Assembly: GCA_963691655.1 (NCBI GenBank)
Contig: OY829328.1
Coordinates: 87,486,400 to 87,550,399, forward strand
Length of the DNA: 64,000 nucleotides
Direction of reading: 5' to 3'
Origin: Toxonevra muliebris
Lineage: Eukaryota; Arthropoda; Insecta; Diptera; Pallopteridae
The notes under the pieces were generated by a model. It did no database searches and was not told the DNA's origin. It saw only the letters and a program-made list of their open reading frames with translations. Numbering within the stretch: the stretch's first letter is position 1; the number at the start of each line of letters is the position of its first letter. Made by a program: the position numbers and the translations under genes. Of this stretch, positions 1 to 12,405 are shown one piece after another.

Positions 1-2600
1 TGTGATACAAACCAAAATTTCGTCGGTCTGTATTGTTATTATACCATATTGCGAACAGTGCCTAGCGAAATCCTGTTTGAATTTATTTGCCGGCGAAATT
101 CTTCTAAAATATGAAATAAAAACGTATTTTGAACCAAATTTGATATTGATGTATTAGGCGATTACTAATGCAAAGAAATGAACAATAAAATTGTTCTTTA
201 AAGTTTTCTACTAAAACTTGCAAAAGTAAAAGGAAAAGCAAGAAAAATATTTCCGCAATTTAAAGAAGAATTTATCATTTTCAAAGGAATTGAATAGAAT
301 AGAAAAGCGGAAGCGGAAGTTTATGACAAATACATATATAAATACACTTACGCACAAGTACATACAAACACACTAACATACCAACACACGGGCAGAAACA
401 TACTTGCATACATACATACATACATATACAAAGAAACAATCCCTTACACAGATACAAAACAAAGCGAATACTAATTGCAGCTGAAGTAGCAGTAGCAGCA
501 CGAGCAGCAGAAACAGCAGCACCCAAAAAGATGAATGAACATAAAAAAATATGTGTTTTGTCTGATGTGAATGGGTAATAGCTACACATATATATGCAAA
601 CAAACTCTTATATGCATGTACGTATGCATAGATGAGTGTCTGTGAATGTGTTACAACTCATATACAAGTACATGCCTCTATACCTCCATACCTACATGCA
701 TACGAGTATGTGTGTGCTTAAGTAGGTGAAACTTTCCTGATTGCGTGTTAAATTTTTGCAAAACGAGAAGATATTCTGAACGTGTTTGAAATGAAAGAGA
801 TTTTTGCTTTTTTCGCTCTACAACTACAACGATGAAGCATTGCAAGCATACAGCAAAAAAAAAAGGAAGAAGCTAGTGTGATAGTAATGTGTAGTAGTAC
901 ATCATATAGTAGTAAATATTAAATCACTTATTCATTCATTGCTTTTCGTTTTTTGTTTATTTTTTACCTTTGCTTTTAGTTCTCAAATATTTATTTAATT
1001 TTCCATATTATTTTTTTTTTCAAACCTTTTTTTACTGCTTATTAAAATTATCCTTTTCCTGTACTTACACCTGCACTCCGTAGTTTTATGTCCACTTACT
1101 ACTTGTTCACAATTTAAATGCTTTAGTAAGCTAAAGCTTGAGTTTTTTACTTTTCGCTTTGTTGCCTGCTTTTATATCTTACTATTGCGTGAAAGTGTAA
1201 ATAAAATCACGTATACGCCGCATTATGCTCTTACAAAGATTTTCACACACATACGCACACAAAAGAGGACTTATATAAATGATGCTGAAATTGAAATCAA
1301 CAACGAGTGAGCATATCTATTTACCTCTACCTAGATAGATATAGAAGGTTTGCATATATATACAAATCCTCATGAATTTCTGAAGCACATCACGTTTCAC
1401 TCATCAAGGATCACCAACGACAGTAACAGTAGCGGCAACAACAACATCATTACCAATATAAGCATCATCATTATTATCGTCATCAGCATTTTCCTCTTTC
1501 TTATTCTAAAAGTGTTGTCCTGAGTACGCCCTTTTATACACAAACTTCTTCCTCTCTACTCTGCATACTTATTTGGTTAATGTGCGTTTTGCGTTTTGAA
1601 TTGTAATAATATTCCAACTCAGTTTCAGCTTCAGCTTCAGTTTCAACTGCAAATATTTACGTATCATGATGCTCCTAACCCAAATGTTGTCAGAGGTGAT
1701 GATGATGTTGGAGTTGTTTGTGGTTTCTCAAAGTAATGAAGAGTTTAACTGTACGGAATACTGTAGTAAATGTAAAATGTCTGCGTTATGCAATTTTTCT
1801 ATTTTCTTGGATGTTGTAATGTCCATAAATTTAGTTTGTTGTTGGATAGGAACATAAAATTCATGAAATTCATAATTTTAATATTGCATGCATTTTTTAA
1901 GCACTTTATTTTGTCCGCATAGAATCTGTAATATTGTATTGTTAAAGAAATAAAAATAAATAGAAATGTGTCCACAATATTACAAATCTCTCACAGAAAT
2001 ATGAATACGCAAGAAGTTTGCTCTGCGTGGGCCCATTCCACTCTCTCCAAAATGGGCGTGTGTTTTTACTACTTTAGGGTTTTTGAATTTTTAAAATAAC
2101 AATCTCCTCGCTTTTCCAATAGATGTTGTTCATATAGACCCAACTCGTGACGTTAAGAAATTGAAAAAGTTTCCTACTCTCAATTCTGGAAGGTTGCCTA
2201 AGAAAGGTTTGTGAAATTAGTTTTGTTTGGGCTAGGTAAGACCGAACCAAGTTCTTGCCACCTCCTAAAATGGACATTTAGTGTGATGAGTCTTACTCGT
2301 CAGATTGTTGTTGCTCTTATAGTTTTGGGAAAAATAGGTTCAAGTTTCAATTACTCCGCATGATTTATACTTTCCATATTCTGCATGGGCATTCTGCAAG
2401 CCTCCCATGCGGTGCTGCAGATTGTGTACCATGCAATACTATTTATTTGAATCTTTCGATTCACTTAGTTTCTCCATTAATTTCTCTATGATATTTTCCA
2501 TTTTGTACTACTGTAGCTGCTGATCTATTACAATTTCCTGTAATAGATGCCTACGCGTTTGCTGTCAAATTTTTTCACAGCTGTTAAATTCCAAATCGCA
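1..2600. other. Non-coding flank left of Rrp8
   Basis: No convincing gene is seen here. All open frames are short (under 105 codons), low in complexity and unlike any protein I recognise. The stretch holds short CATA-type microsatellite patches (about 400-430 and 655-715), CAG/GCA-rich patches near 490-525 and T-rich runs. The part just upstream of 2690 presumably carries the Rrp8 promoter, but I see no clear TATA box or initiator that would fix a start site. Confidence 0.6.
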
Positions 2601-2689
2601 TACGTACCGCATTTTACTCTTTTTTGTTTGTATTTAATTTTAATAGTTGGAAAAATTATTGCTAAAAATAAAAAAAAAGAAGAGACGTA

Positions 2690-3919
2690 ATGTTGATAAG
2701 TAAAGTAGCTAAATTTTTTGTGCCCAGTGCTTGGGAAAAAAATTCCGTGGTAGTTGATTTTCCAACCAAGACAGAACTGCAGAGTGGAGATGGCGCTGTT
2801 CCAAAGGTAGAGCAGAGCAAACCAAAGAATAAAAGAGGCAGAAAATCGAAGAAAGCAAAGGCAGAGGAAGCGAAAAATGCAGCAAAACCTGCAGAAGCAG
2901 GTGCAGGAGTTCGTGCACCACCATCACCAAATGAAGAGACGGACCCTGAAGCGAAACCTGTGGGCAAAGTAAAATCTGGACGCATAGAGAAGAAAATGTC
3001 GGCAAAGGAAAAAAAAGCAAAAGCAAAGCAGCAGAAACAACAACAAAAACAATTGCCACTGATGATAGCACAAGCAAAAGCGGCCAGGCAGGAAACAATA
3101 CTGGCAAAGGCAGCGGCAGCAAAGGCGGAGAATAAACAGGAATCCAAGGGAGACGCCGACAGCATGGACACCACATCCGCCGAAGAAAGCAATGCAGATG
3201 ACGCCGAAGAGGAAGAAGAAGTGCTAGTGGAGACGGCACCCGGAGCTGATGGCGCTATCAGCGCATTTGAATCACAATTGAAGTTGTCACTTTTAGGAGG
3301 ACGTTTTCGTTTCATCAATGAACAACTCTACACCATGGATAGCAAAAAAGCAGAGACGCTCTTTCGCACAGACATGGATGCATTCATTGCTTATCATGCA
3401 GGTTATCAGCAGCAAGTTGAGAAATGGCCATTGAATCCACTTGATCGTATTATAAAAATGATACGTCGCTTGCCAAAGACTCTTGAGATTGGAGATTTCG
3501 GCTGCGGTGAAGGAAAACTGGCACAGTCGGTGCCGAACAAAGTTTACTCTATGGATTTAGTAAGCACTCGCGGTGATATAATCGCTTGCAATATGGACAA
3601 AACACCATTACCTACAGAATCGCTCGATGTTGCTGTGTACTGTCTGTCGTTGATGGGCACTAATCTCAAAGATTATTTGCTGGAAGCAAATCGTGTACTA
3701 AAATTGTATGGTTTGGTTTTCATCGCGGAGATACAATCACGATTCGATGATGTACCACAATTCCTGCGCGGTCTAGAAGCTTGTGGTTTTGAATGTATCA
3801 AAAGAGATTTGAATGTGAAATTGTTTTACTTTTTCCAATTTAAAAAAGTGCGAAATGTGGGTAAAGTTGCTTTAGTGCAGCCATTCTCGTTGAAACCTTG
3901 TCTATATCGAAAACGGTGA
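2690..3919 (+). CDS. Rrp8: Ribosomal RNA-processing protein 8 (Rrp8), SAM-dependent rRNA adenine methyltransferase
   Basis: A 409-residue protein. In characterised relatives (yeast Rrp8, human RRP8/nucleomethylin) this nucleolar enzyme uses S-adenosylmethionine to make m1A in large-subunit rRNA. Residues 1 to about 195 are a low-complexity Lys/Ala/Glu/Gln-rich tail, as is usual for the variable N terminus of the family. The conserved catalytic domain runs from about residue 215 to the end. It opens with LFRTDMDAF (from residue 224) and carries the SAM-binding motif I DFGCGEG (269-275), an acidic motif II residue in VYSMDLV (D289) and the family segment VYCLSLMGTNL. The end, KPCLYRKR, also looks native. 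The ATG at 2690 is the first Met of the open frame and lies just after an A-rich leader. AATAAA signals follow at 4071 and 4093. The gene converges on mam. The family call is firm; the reaction is inferred from homologues. Confidence 0.93.
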   Translation: MLISKVAKFFVPSAWEKNSVVVDFPTKTELQSGDGAVPKVEQSKPKNKRGRKSKKAKAEEAKNAAKPAEAGAGVRAPPSPNEETDPEAKPVGKVKSGRIEKKMSAKEKKAKAKQQKQQQKQLPLMIAQAKAARQETILAKAAAAKAENKQESKGDADSMDTTSAEESNADDAEEEEEVLVETAPGADGAISAFESQLKLSLLGGRFRFINEQLYTMDSKKAETLFRTDMDAFIAYHAGYQQQVEKWPLNPLDRIIKMIRRLPKTLEIGDFGCGEGKLAQSVPNKVYSMDLVSTRGDIIACNMDKTPLPTESLDVAVYCLSLMGTNLKDYLLEANRVLKLYGLVFIAEIQSRFDDVPQFLRGLEACGFECIKRDLNVKLFYFFQFKKVRNVGKVALVQPFSLKPCLYRKR

Positions 3920-3987
3920 GTCTGAGGGGTGGATAATAGCATAAATATAGCAAATACTAATTGTGTGCTTTGCTTTTCTCTTTCCAG
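3916..3987 (+). other. Rrp8: Probable 72-bp intron interrupting the last sense codon of Rrp8
   Basis: A strong donor (AACG|GTGAGT) starts at 3916. It is followed by a branch-point-like ACTAAT near 3956-3961, a pyrimidine-rich stretch and TTTCCAG ending at 3987. Splicing joins CG to T and gives CGT TGA. Reading through gives CGG TGA. Both encode Arg then stop, so the protein is the same. The size matches the three 71-72-bp mam introns in this window. Use of the intron is inferred from signals only. Confidence 0.7.
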
Positions 3988-4070
3988 TTGAAATTTCCTT
4001 GTTTTTATTTTCGATTTAATTTGCATATAAAAAAATTGTATGCTATGTAAATTTAAAAATAGTATAAAAT

Positions 4071-4098
4071 AATAAAATATATGTAGTTTTGTAATAAA
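4071..4098 (+). terminator. Candidate Rrp8 polyadenylation signals
   Basis: Two AATAAA hexamers (4071-4076 and 4093-4098) lie about 150-180 bp after the Rrp8 stop codon in AT-rich sequence. They are suitable for a short 3' UTR. In such an AT-rich genome the hexamer also occurs by chance; its position supports the call but does not prove it. Confidence 0.5.
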
Positions 4099-7000
4099 TA
4101 TAAAAGAATTTGCATCATTGCGTTTTAACAATCTTGAGGCTATATGGAATCCGAAACTATTCTAACTTGAATGTTTCATGCCATAAGAACAGACTACGAA
4201 AGAAACAGACTCAGATTAGGAATAAGTTGGGACACCTTCTTTCTACAGTGTTTAGGCAACTACTTTCATATCATAGAAGATATAACCCGAGCACATGGTT
4301 AATTTTCTGTATAAAAGTTAATGGCAATTTATAATTATTAGGATTTCCATTAGTGGGTTGATTTATGCCAACAAATCTAGGGTCCCATATTGAAACCATG
4401 TATAAGAATAGCAGTTACAGCAGTCTCAAGCGAGCTATGTTCAAGACAGACCGTCTATGGCAGACTAGGGAGGGCATACTATTAATATTTGATTTTAATT
4501 CTATACCGTTGAGAGCATTCGAAAGGCTATTTATCTTATTTCCTATATTCAAATCAGTGTTACCAGTTGGGGATATCCAATTAACTGGCTAGGTGAATTG
4601 ATTAACTTCATCAATGGGTATTTGCTTCAGAAAAATACGTTGTATTGTGCGGAATTCATGTATAATAAAAAGAAACGATTTTTCTGTTTTGTTTTTTATA
4701 ATTCTCTATATATTTATTTATTTACTGTAAATGTATGTATTTTATAATAATTTTTATAATTTTAGTTTCTTGTTTTTTTTTCTGTTTATAAATCCTACGA
4801 TATAATTGCAAATGTACGTCTTAAAATATGATAATAATATATAATAATTAATATATTGGAGGTTATGAATGTTTTTGTTCTTGTTTTTTATTTATATATA
4901 TATATTTTTTTAAATTATTTTGTCTTTCTTTTTAAATATAAAGTAATGTACCTAATGTATTTTTTTTTTTTTTGATTTTCTTTTGACTCAAATTTTATAC
5001 TTGAGTTAGAAATTGTAGAAATTATAATACAAAAGCTATTTACATTTTTCTTCTTTTTTTTTTATTTTTTCATTTTGTGCTAATCAAAATTATTAATAAT
5101 TTTATGTTTTAAAAATTGAATATGTAATGCTTTTTTTTTTTAATGTTTAGGCAGATTAATGTTTAAGTTATATATTTGAAAAATGTTTCGCAATGCTATA
5201 ACATTTCTGAACAAGAAAAGTAATTAGTTAGTGAATCTTTATCATTTTCCCATTTTGATTGCAGTTTTTTTTCTAATATATATATATATATATATTTCTA
5301 CGCGTACTTTACTTTTGTTGATTAAGTTTGTTAAAGTATTTTTAAGACTTTAAAGAGTTTAATTTGTGATTCAGCAATGACATAGAATCTATACCGAACC
5401 TGAAGTTGTTTTTGTTTTTTTTTTTTTTTTTACTTTTTTCTGTATAGTTATATTGTTTTTTGTTTTGTTTTAAAGAAGAACAATTATTCAGGCTATTGTT
5501 ATTTTCAATCACTATATCATTTATGTGTAAGTATGTATATATAAAGATTTATATTTGATAGGCAGTGAATACCAAGGCTCTAAACTAAAAACAGAGTCCC
5601 AGATTGTTAGTAACTGAAAAGTTTTAATTAAGTATATTCGCAAAATTAAAATCGTAGCTTTGTGTTAATAAATGAAATAAAGATCAACTGCAGCCAATAA
5701 TGAATGACTGAATAAGTGAAAAGTTTTATATAGTATAGAGTTTTGATTTTTGTTTTAAAAGAATTTTCACACAAACTCTAGCTTCCAATCGTTTCTCAAA
5801 GAAACCAATTTTTGTTAATGCTTTCTGGCAATGAACAAAATTTGTGTCTACTACTTACCGATAGAACTCGAAAGTAATCAATGCAATGAACTGAACAAAG
5901 TGAAACGGTCACCGAAATTGTTCTCTCAGCATAATTTGTATTTCTAAGTCCATAGAGAATAGTTAGAAAGACAAGGAACGGGAGCACTGATTCAATTAGT
6001 AGCACAATACAATGGCGGCAACAACAGTGAACTTCCAACGGCGGTGTCAAACAACGTAATTTTTCTGGGCAAACTAATGCTGCGAGATAAATGTTCTCAT
6101 TTTTCAATTCCTAACGCGAACTTCGCAAACCATAGATATCTTGATAAGAAGACGAAACATCATCCGAAATCTACAAGTATTTACCAACAATAATAAAATA
6201 AGTGAAGAACCAATAACAACAGACATAGAAAGAAGAAATTAGAGGTTGTTGGTAGGCTATACTCTAAAAAGTCTACCGACAATAATACGAGAATGGCGCT
6301 TGATTGAAATGCACAAAAAAGCAGACGTCCATATTTCCAGAACTTCTTCTACCTTTACTCAGTTTGTAGAAAAGCAACGTAGTAACCAAGTAGTAACCAA
6401 TGTCCTTATGAACTATTACCCAAACCGTTCTGAACTGAGTTGAGATTGATTGATAACCCTCGGTAGATATTTTCAACGAAAAGGTCAATAAAAGTAAGAA
6501 GTCTCGATCTTCTTAATTAATATTTGGAAATAAGTATTTCTTAGAAGCAGCCAATTATCGTTCCATTATCGCTTGTGTGCTCATACAAAATTATTAGCAA
6601 TATATTTTGTAAAAACCAGAAAAAAAACAAATAAAAATAAATGAAAAGGCATACAAATTTGTTTTTTGTTTATTTACAAAATGTAAAATATTTTACTATG
6701 TATCTTTTGTTGTTGTTTGTTTTAATATTATTTTTATTATTATTTTTAATATAATTAGATATTAATATACTTAATTAAAAATTTACAAATACAAAAATTA
6801 AAAAATAAAAATAAAACAATTTTGCAATATAATAGTTTAACTATATTAAAATCATAAAAAATAATAAAAATTAATTTATGTCAAATAATAAGATTACAAA
6901 TTTAACGTTTTATAACGTTCGTTGAAAAAAAAAAATTGGCATTTTTGCGACGGAGATTTTTACTCATTTTAATGGAAACAGCACTAAACACATAATAAAA

Positions 7001-7138
7001 AACATTAAAATTATTAATTCTTTTAAATTTTGGTATTGCATTAACAATTGTTTGTGTGTACAGTTGTAGTAAAAATAATAATAGTGGCGTAAGCAAAAAA
7101 CTTCATAACACTCAAATCATATTTTTTGATGATATAAT

Positions 7139-7254
7139 TGGCCGATTCACATGCTGTCGTCTAATCATAATGTCGTATAATTTTGCATGCAAAATGAGAG
7201 AATTTATGACAAATGAGAGGATACGACACCAATAAGACACCTTGTGAATTGCTC
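7139..7254. mobile_element. Short palindromic MITE-like element, about 116 bp
   Basis: The ends are imperfect inverted repeats. The left end reads GGCCGATTCACATGCTGTC and the right end, reverse-complemented, reads GAGCAATTCACAAGGTGTC. Both arms continue to a shared TGTCGTAT. The centre holds a perfect 16-bp palindrome, ATTTTGCATGCAAAAT (7180-7195). There is no coding capacity, and I see no clear target duplication. A related stretch (GATACGACACCA in a similar context) appears near 31115-31150. Confidence 0.5.
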
Positions 7255-8038
7255 AACTATATTTATTTTGTTTTTTAAAGTGAATAGTTTCAAGTCTTGA
7301 TTGAATATAAATTGCGTTTTTCACCAAAAGTGTACTATTTTGCTCCTAAAATTGCATTATCACGAATAATTTCGCAGAGTAACACTGGTTTGATCTCATA
7401 ATTTGGCATCGAAGGGCAAATCATTTGCTAGCCGTGCTGGTCACACTTTATTCTACTGCTCCCTCTCTCAATCTTTTGTTTCAAATTGAAGCAACAACTA
7501 TGACGTGGACCGTCTGCATAACAAGGCATTAAAACTAAAACTTTGATTTTGAGAAAAGCTTTTTCAATATAAATCCATATGCTTTCAATTAAGCTCAGGC
7601 CTGTGGATTGAAACGACTACCTCAAGACATCGATTTTGTTATGATAGGATATTCTAGTTTGAGGAAATTTACCCTGGTGGAATGTCCTCTTCAAAAGACC
7701 AAATGACGCCCACGCACATTTTAGTATCCATGTTGTCTATGATCCAAAGAAACGCGAAAATGTGTTTCAAGCGGGTTCGTATTAAGCGAAAAGTACTTTA
7801 TAACATTAGAAAAGATTACGCTTGCGCATCATTAAACTTTTTCCTTATGTCAGTGTTGTTATTTTTGCCACAGCTGTACGTGTGTCTGAGGTTTTGAAAA
7901 GATTTTTAATTATTAGTTTTTATGTATCATTAAAATTTTTATTTTGCTGATTTTTTTTCGCATCAACAAGTTTTGCGTTTTTTTTTGTAACTTTGCTTGC
8001 GCTCTAGTAGTTTGTTTTTGTTTTAACTTTTGTTTATA

Positions 8039-8273
8039 TCGCTCATTTACTAAAAGACTGTCATAAGTCAAAAAACACGATTTTTGAGTTAATGATGCAG
8101 GATTATTCATTATATCACGCTTCTTGCTTCATATTAATATCTTGTGTACTCTGCGCGTGAGAATGATGAGATTTCTTTTTTTTCTGCAAAGTGGGAGTCA
8201 ATTGAAAACTTTAAACGCTTTTTCTGCAAAATCGCGTTTTTTGAGTTATGACAGTCTTTTAGTAAATGAGCGA
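8039..8273. mobile_element. TA-flanked MITE with 46-bp terminal inverted repeats
   Basis: The first 46 bases, starting TCGCTCATTTACTAAAAGAC, are mirrored at the right end, which finishes in GAGCGA. I count two mismatches. The repeat is flanked by TA on both sides (8037-8038 and 8274-8275), as for Tc1/mariner-type insertions. The 235-bp body has no open frame that resembles a transposase, so it would be a non-autonomous element. Assignment to the Tc1/mariner superfamily rests on the TA flanks only. Confidence 0.7.
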
Positions 8274-9561
8274 TATGTATTTCAAATAATTTTATGGTAA
8301 AGTATTTTAATTATTTCTTTATTTATATTCAACTCTATTTCTTTTCTTGAATTAATAATAATATTATTTAAATATAGTTTTTTGTTTTGCTTACAATTTC
8401 TAAATATAAGTATAAACTACGAAAAATTATTTTTGTTTTTTTTTTTTTTTTTGCTTTTTTGTATTCAATATTTACTTTTGAGTTTAATTAATTTTTGCTT
8501 AAATACTTCTTTTGAAATATTTTTATTTTTTTTATTTTTGAATTTATTTTGAAAAAGAATTTTCGTTTTGAAAATAAAATTTTTTTAATGCTTAAATGTC
8601 TAGGGAAAATGTGTGGAGCGAAGAATTTATAGTATATGTAAATATTTTAAATATTTTTGTTTTTAGAATATAATAAATTATAGTTTTATTATTTTTATTT
8701 ATTTCTTTTATTTTGTATATTTAAATTTGTATGTATGTATATAAAAAATTTTGCTACGTGAGCTTTCATGTATAAATGTGTTTGTATATAGATATATGTA
8801 TGTATAAATGTGTGTATGTGTGTGTGTGTTTTGTATAGATACTGTGGTTCTTACTAATTAAAATATGTGGCAAATTTACTAAATTTCTAAATACAAAAAA
8901 AAAAAAAATATAGGTTTTCTATTTTTATTACATATCCTCATACGTATATATGTATGCATGTGTGCATGCATGTATATGTGATTTTGTGTATTAATGTGTG
9001 TTTTTATGCTTAAAACTTCTTTACGCGCTTAAAAAGTAATTAAGTTTGTTTTGCAAGTTTTTTTTGTTTTTTAGTTTGTTTATTATATTTTTAAATCTAA
9101 ATAGTAAAATTGTTTTGTTTTTGTGTTTTTTTTTAATATAGTATAACATAATATTTCTTTTTATGCATAATTTATAATATTTATTTAACAACTACTAATG
9201 TACTTTTGTTTTTTGCTTTTCATTTTTTCGTTTTTTTTTTTAATATTACTACAAACTACTTACAATAATATGTTAAATTTTTATTTAATTACTTTATTTT
9301 ATTTTAATTTTTTCAATTACGTTTTTGCTTATTTTAAATAATATAATTTAACTTTTAAAAATTTTAATAATAATAATTACAAAATTACGTAATAACTGTG
9401 TTCATTCATGTGATAATACACAACAACAACATACTGCTAGTTCAATTCAATTCACGAGAGTTGAGAGAGAGAGTATGAGAGAGTACATATCCAACGGTGT
9501 TTTATTCGCAATTGCTGTTGTTACACACAAAAATAAAAATATATTCAGCGAATAGTTGCAA

Positions 9562-9599
9562 GTGAGAGAGAGAGAGAGACAGAGAGAGAGACAGAGAGA
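9562..9599. repeat. GA microsatellite
   Basis: A run of GA dinucleotides broken by single C bases (AGAGAGAC units), in the mam/Rrp8 intergenic region. No gene is associated with it. Confidence 0.9.
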
Positions 9600-11501
9600 C
9601 TGTCGCAATAAAATTGTAAGCGAAATCGTTCACATAAAGTCTGGGTAGTTGCATGTAGGCCAACGATGGCTGAGCTCTGAACTTGGTGCATCACTCTCTC
9701 TCTCTCTTCTTTACTCTGTTTCTTTTCGTTAGCTTTGACTTCAAAAAAACACAATGCCAAATCTTCTCTCAGCTCAAAAATACTCCGAAATAAATGAACA
9801 TGTATGTGTGTATGCCTATCTTTTGCTTGTAAAATTGGTTATTTTTTGTAAAACTTTTTGCGATTTTTTTGTTGTTTTTAATTTGTTTTGTTTTGCTTTT
9901 TTTTAATTAATTAATAATAGAGAAAAATATATCACGAATTAATTGTTTTTTTTTTTCTTGTTTTGCTTGTTTGTTTTTTTTTTGTCTGTTTTATATATAC
10001 GTATACTTTTAGAAACAGTATTTTTTGCATATTACATGTGGTTTTTTTTTATAAAAAAAGAAGGAATATTTTTGTTTTGTTTTTCTGTGTTGATTGATGG
10101 TCGATCGGTCGGTTGGTCGTTCATCTAACTGTGTTTTAGGAGCATGCCATGTTTTAAGCATTTTTTTTTTTAATAAAATTTAAGTATTTTTTCATTGTTT
10201 TTTTGTTCATATTTTGATTTTACGTACATGAAATGTTTTTTATTGAAAACTTATACAAAATGTAATCAAAGAAAGAATATAAATAAACTATTCGAATTCT
10301 TTATTTGCGAATAATTTATTGAACCATAAAAACAATTATTAACCTGGTATTTAAAAATTATCTAAGAATGTGGTTCAGAATATTTCAAACTTCAGAAAAT
10401 TCTAAATTAATTTCAGATTTATTTCGAATTAATAAATATAATAAATGAAATAAATTTGGAATATTCTGAAATCAATTATTTTGAAATAATCTAATTAATT
10501 TAAAATAAACAGAAACCAATCTGAAATGAATTTGAAATATTTTTAAGTACTGCTCGTATAGAAAAATTGTTTTCTGAATTTTGGTATTTTTCAAACGACC
10601 TTTAGTGGTAGCGGTTTATTTTTCGCTCAGCCAAAATATTTCACATGATCTTTATAACCAAGTGAGAATCTCTATGAAGTCACTTGAATTCATTCAGACA
10701 AAAAAATTTTATTCCTTGATTTCTTCGTTTAATATGCACTTTATATAGTTTCGTCAGTGATTTCTGAAATATTTTTGTGAATTGAAAATAACCAATGATG
10801 GTCTTAGTAATAACTATACTATATCCGAATTTTTTACTATTTGCTTTGATTACATTTGCGTAAGAAAAAAAAAAAATTCTGTAATCTTCAAAGAGTTGTA
10901 TAGGCCTGTAATTATATGACTCAAGAAGAAAAGTAATCATTAACTATAACGCAAGCTTTAATGCTTAAAAATATTAAAGCTGTAACGTAGTTATAAAAAA
11001 TTACTCCCACTGATTCAAAAAATTGCACGGCAGCTAATTATTCTGATCCTTGGCAAAAGCCCCAATTTAATTTATCAGGATTTTATTGCTCACAGCTCAT
11101 AAACTGACACTGAGTATGTTCCTTTTAAACATCAGAAAATTTTAAATATTTGTTTGGCATGCTTTCGTATTGTTTATGAAAATATAATTGATCTTTTTTT
11201 TTTGTTCACATATAAAATAACCACAGGAAGTAGTTGGAGTATTAGTAATATTACTATCGAATTCATCTCATCTCTGATATTATTGATTCATGATTCGTGG
11301 AATGTTTTTGTGTGTGTGTGTGTGTTCGAGAACTTTTTGGTAGGGGTAGCGAGCGAATTCCAACACAGAAAAACAAAGTAAAATTATTAGAAAATAAAGA
11401 AATAAATAAAAAAAATCAACGAACAAGAACAGAGAAACAAAAACAAAAATTTTACAAAGAAATTTGCTTTGCTGGCTGCTGCAACAGCTTTCTAACTTTT
11501 T

Positions 11502-12334
11502 CTACTGCAGTATATCTTGTATATTGAAATTATCATTATCCAATGAATTGATTAGATCCTGCGTTGAAAAGTTCCCACCATCCACTGGTAGATTATCCAA
11601 AAATTCGAGACACAAATCATTCGAGCTGGCGACTACTGAGTTAATAGTTTGATTAATTGTTGAGGCAGTCGTTGAGGAGGATACTGCTATTGCTGTTTGT
11701 GCGGCATTCGCGGCTGTAAGCATATTGCCGCCACCAACACCAGCGATATTATTATTGTTGCCCACAATATTACCGCCACCGATGCCCGCTGCTACGACGC
11801 CACCGCCAGGCGCCACTACTCCTTGCGTCATTTGCAGCATTTGTGAATGCTGTTGATGTGTTGTTGTGCTGCTTGTGGTGGTTTGTTGTACGAATTGCTG
11901 TTGCTGTTGCATGGTGATTTGCTGTTGCGTCTGTGACATATGCATTGATGCCATTTGCATCTGTGCCATCATGCTAGCGGAGGTGGGTCCGCCGGGACCG
12001 CCATGTACGCCAGGACCACCACCAGGACCAACAATACCTTGTTGCTGTTGCTGATGATGCTGCTGTTGTTGCTGCTGCGCCTGTATCATTTGTTGCATTT
12101 GGATGCTGTTAGGGCCACCGCCACCAACACCGGGACCTCCATTGCCACCACCTCCGCCACCGGCAGCTGCGGCATTGGCTAACATTTGCTGTTGTCGCAA
12201 CATTTGCTGTTGCATTTGTGCGGGTGTCAGCTGCATTTGGCCAGGACTCGGTCCACCGGGACCCATTCCACCGCCTACACCGACATTAGGGCCGTTGGGC
12301 AGTGGTCCACCGCCAGTGTTGGGCATGAAGCCAC
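11502..12334 (-). CDS. mam: Mastermind, last coding exon (C-terminal transcription-activation end)
   Basis: This exon encodes residues 1381-1656 of the visible protein and the stop codon (TAG, complement of 11502-11504). The acceptor is TTTTTCACTCAG before 12334, entered in phase 1. It begins [11 protein letters not shown] and then alternates Gly/Pro-rich and Gln-rich stretches. The protein ends with an acidic/hydrophobic tail, [14 protein letters not shown] and [19 protein letters not shown], the hallmark Mastermind C terminus. In flies, Mastermind joins the Su(H)-Notch intracellular domain complex in the nucleus and recruits co-activators. The DLINSL motif here matches one in the first visible exon (fragment residues 277-283). 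The next intron upstream is 71 bp (12335-12405). Confidence 0.93.
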
Positions 12335-12405
12335 CTGAGTGAAAAATAAAACATGCAAATTTAGTTTCAACTATGTAAATATGTTGGTGGCAATTGTAAT
12401 CTAAC

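Larger units (their letters stand above)
4100..11501. other. Convergent intergenic region between Rrp8 and mam, T-rich on the + strand
   Basis: No gene is recognised. The + strand is strongly T-rich, with many T8-T16 runs at 4660-5480 and 8290-10250. That makes the mam-sense strand A-rich. Part of the right side must be the mam 3' UTR. TTTATT (AATAAA on the - strand) at 11082-11087 is one candidate polyadenylation signal, about 415 nt after the mam stop, but many others exist. Two inverted-repeat elements are listed separately (7139-7254, 8039-8273). Open frames up to 103 codons (5796-6107) show no recognisable protein features. Confidence 0.6.

Noticed and set aside
281..603. Two overlapping Cys/Leu-rich - strand frames
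   Set aside because: They are made from CATA and CAG microsatellite-like DNA and overlap in different frames, with no protein similarity.
2662..3318. 218-codon - strand frame opposite Rrp8
   Set aside because: It is antisense to the Lys/Ala-rich N terminus of Rrp8 and of simple Ala/Ser/Phe composition, with no independent evidence.
5796..6107. 103-codon - strand open frame between Rrp8 and mam
   Set aside because: It has no recognisable motif, splice context or neighbour. It is within the length expected by chance in a window this size.
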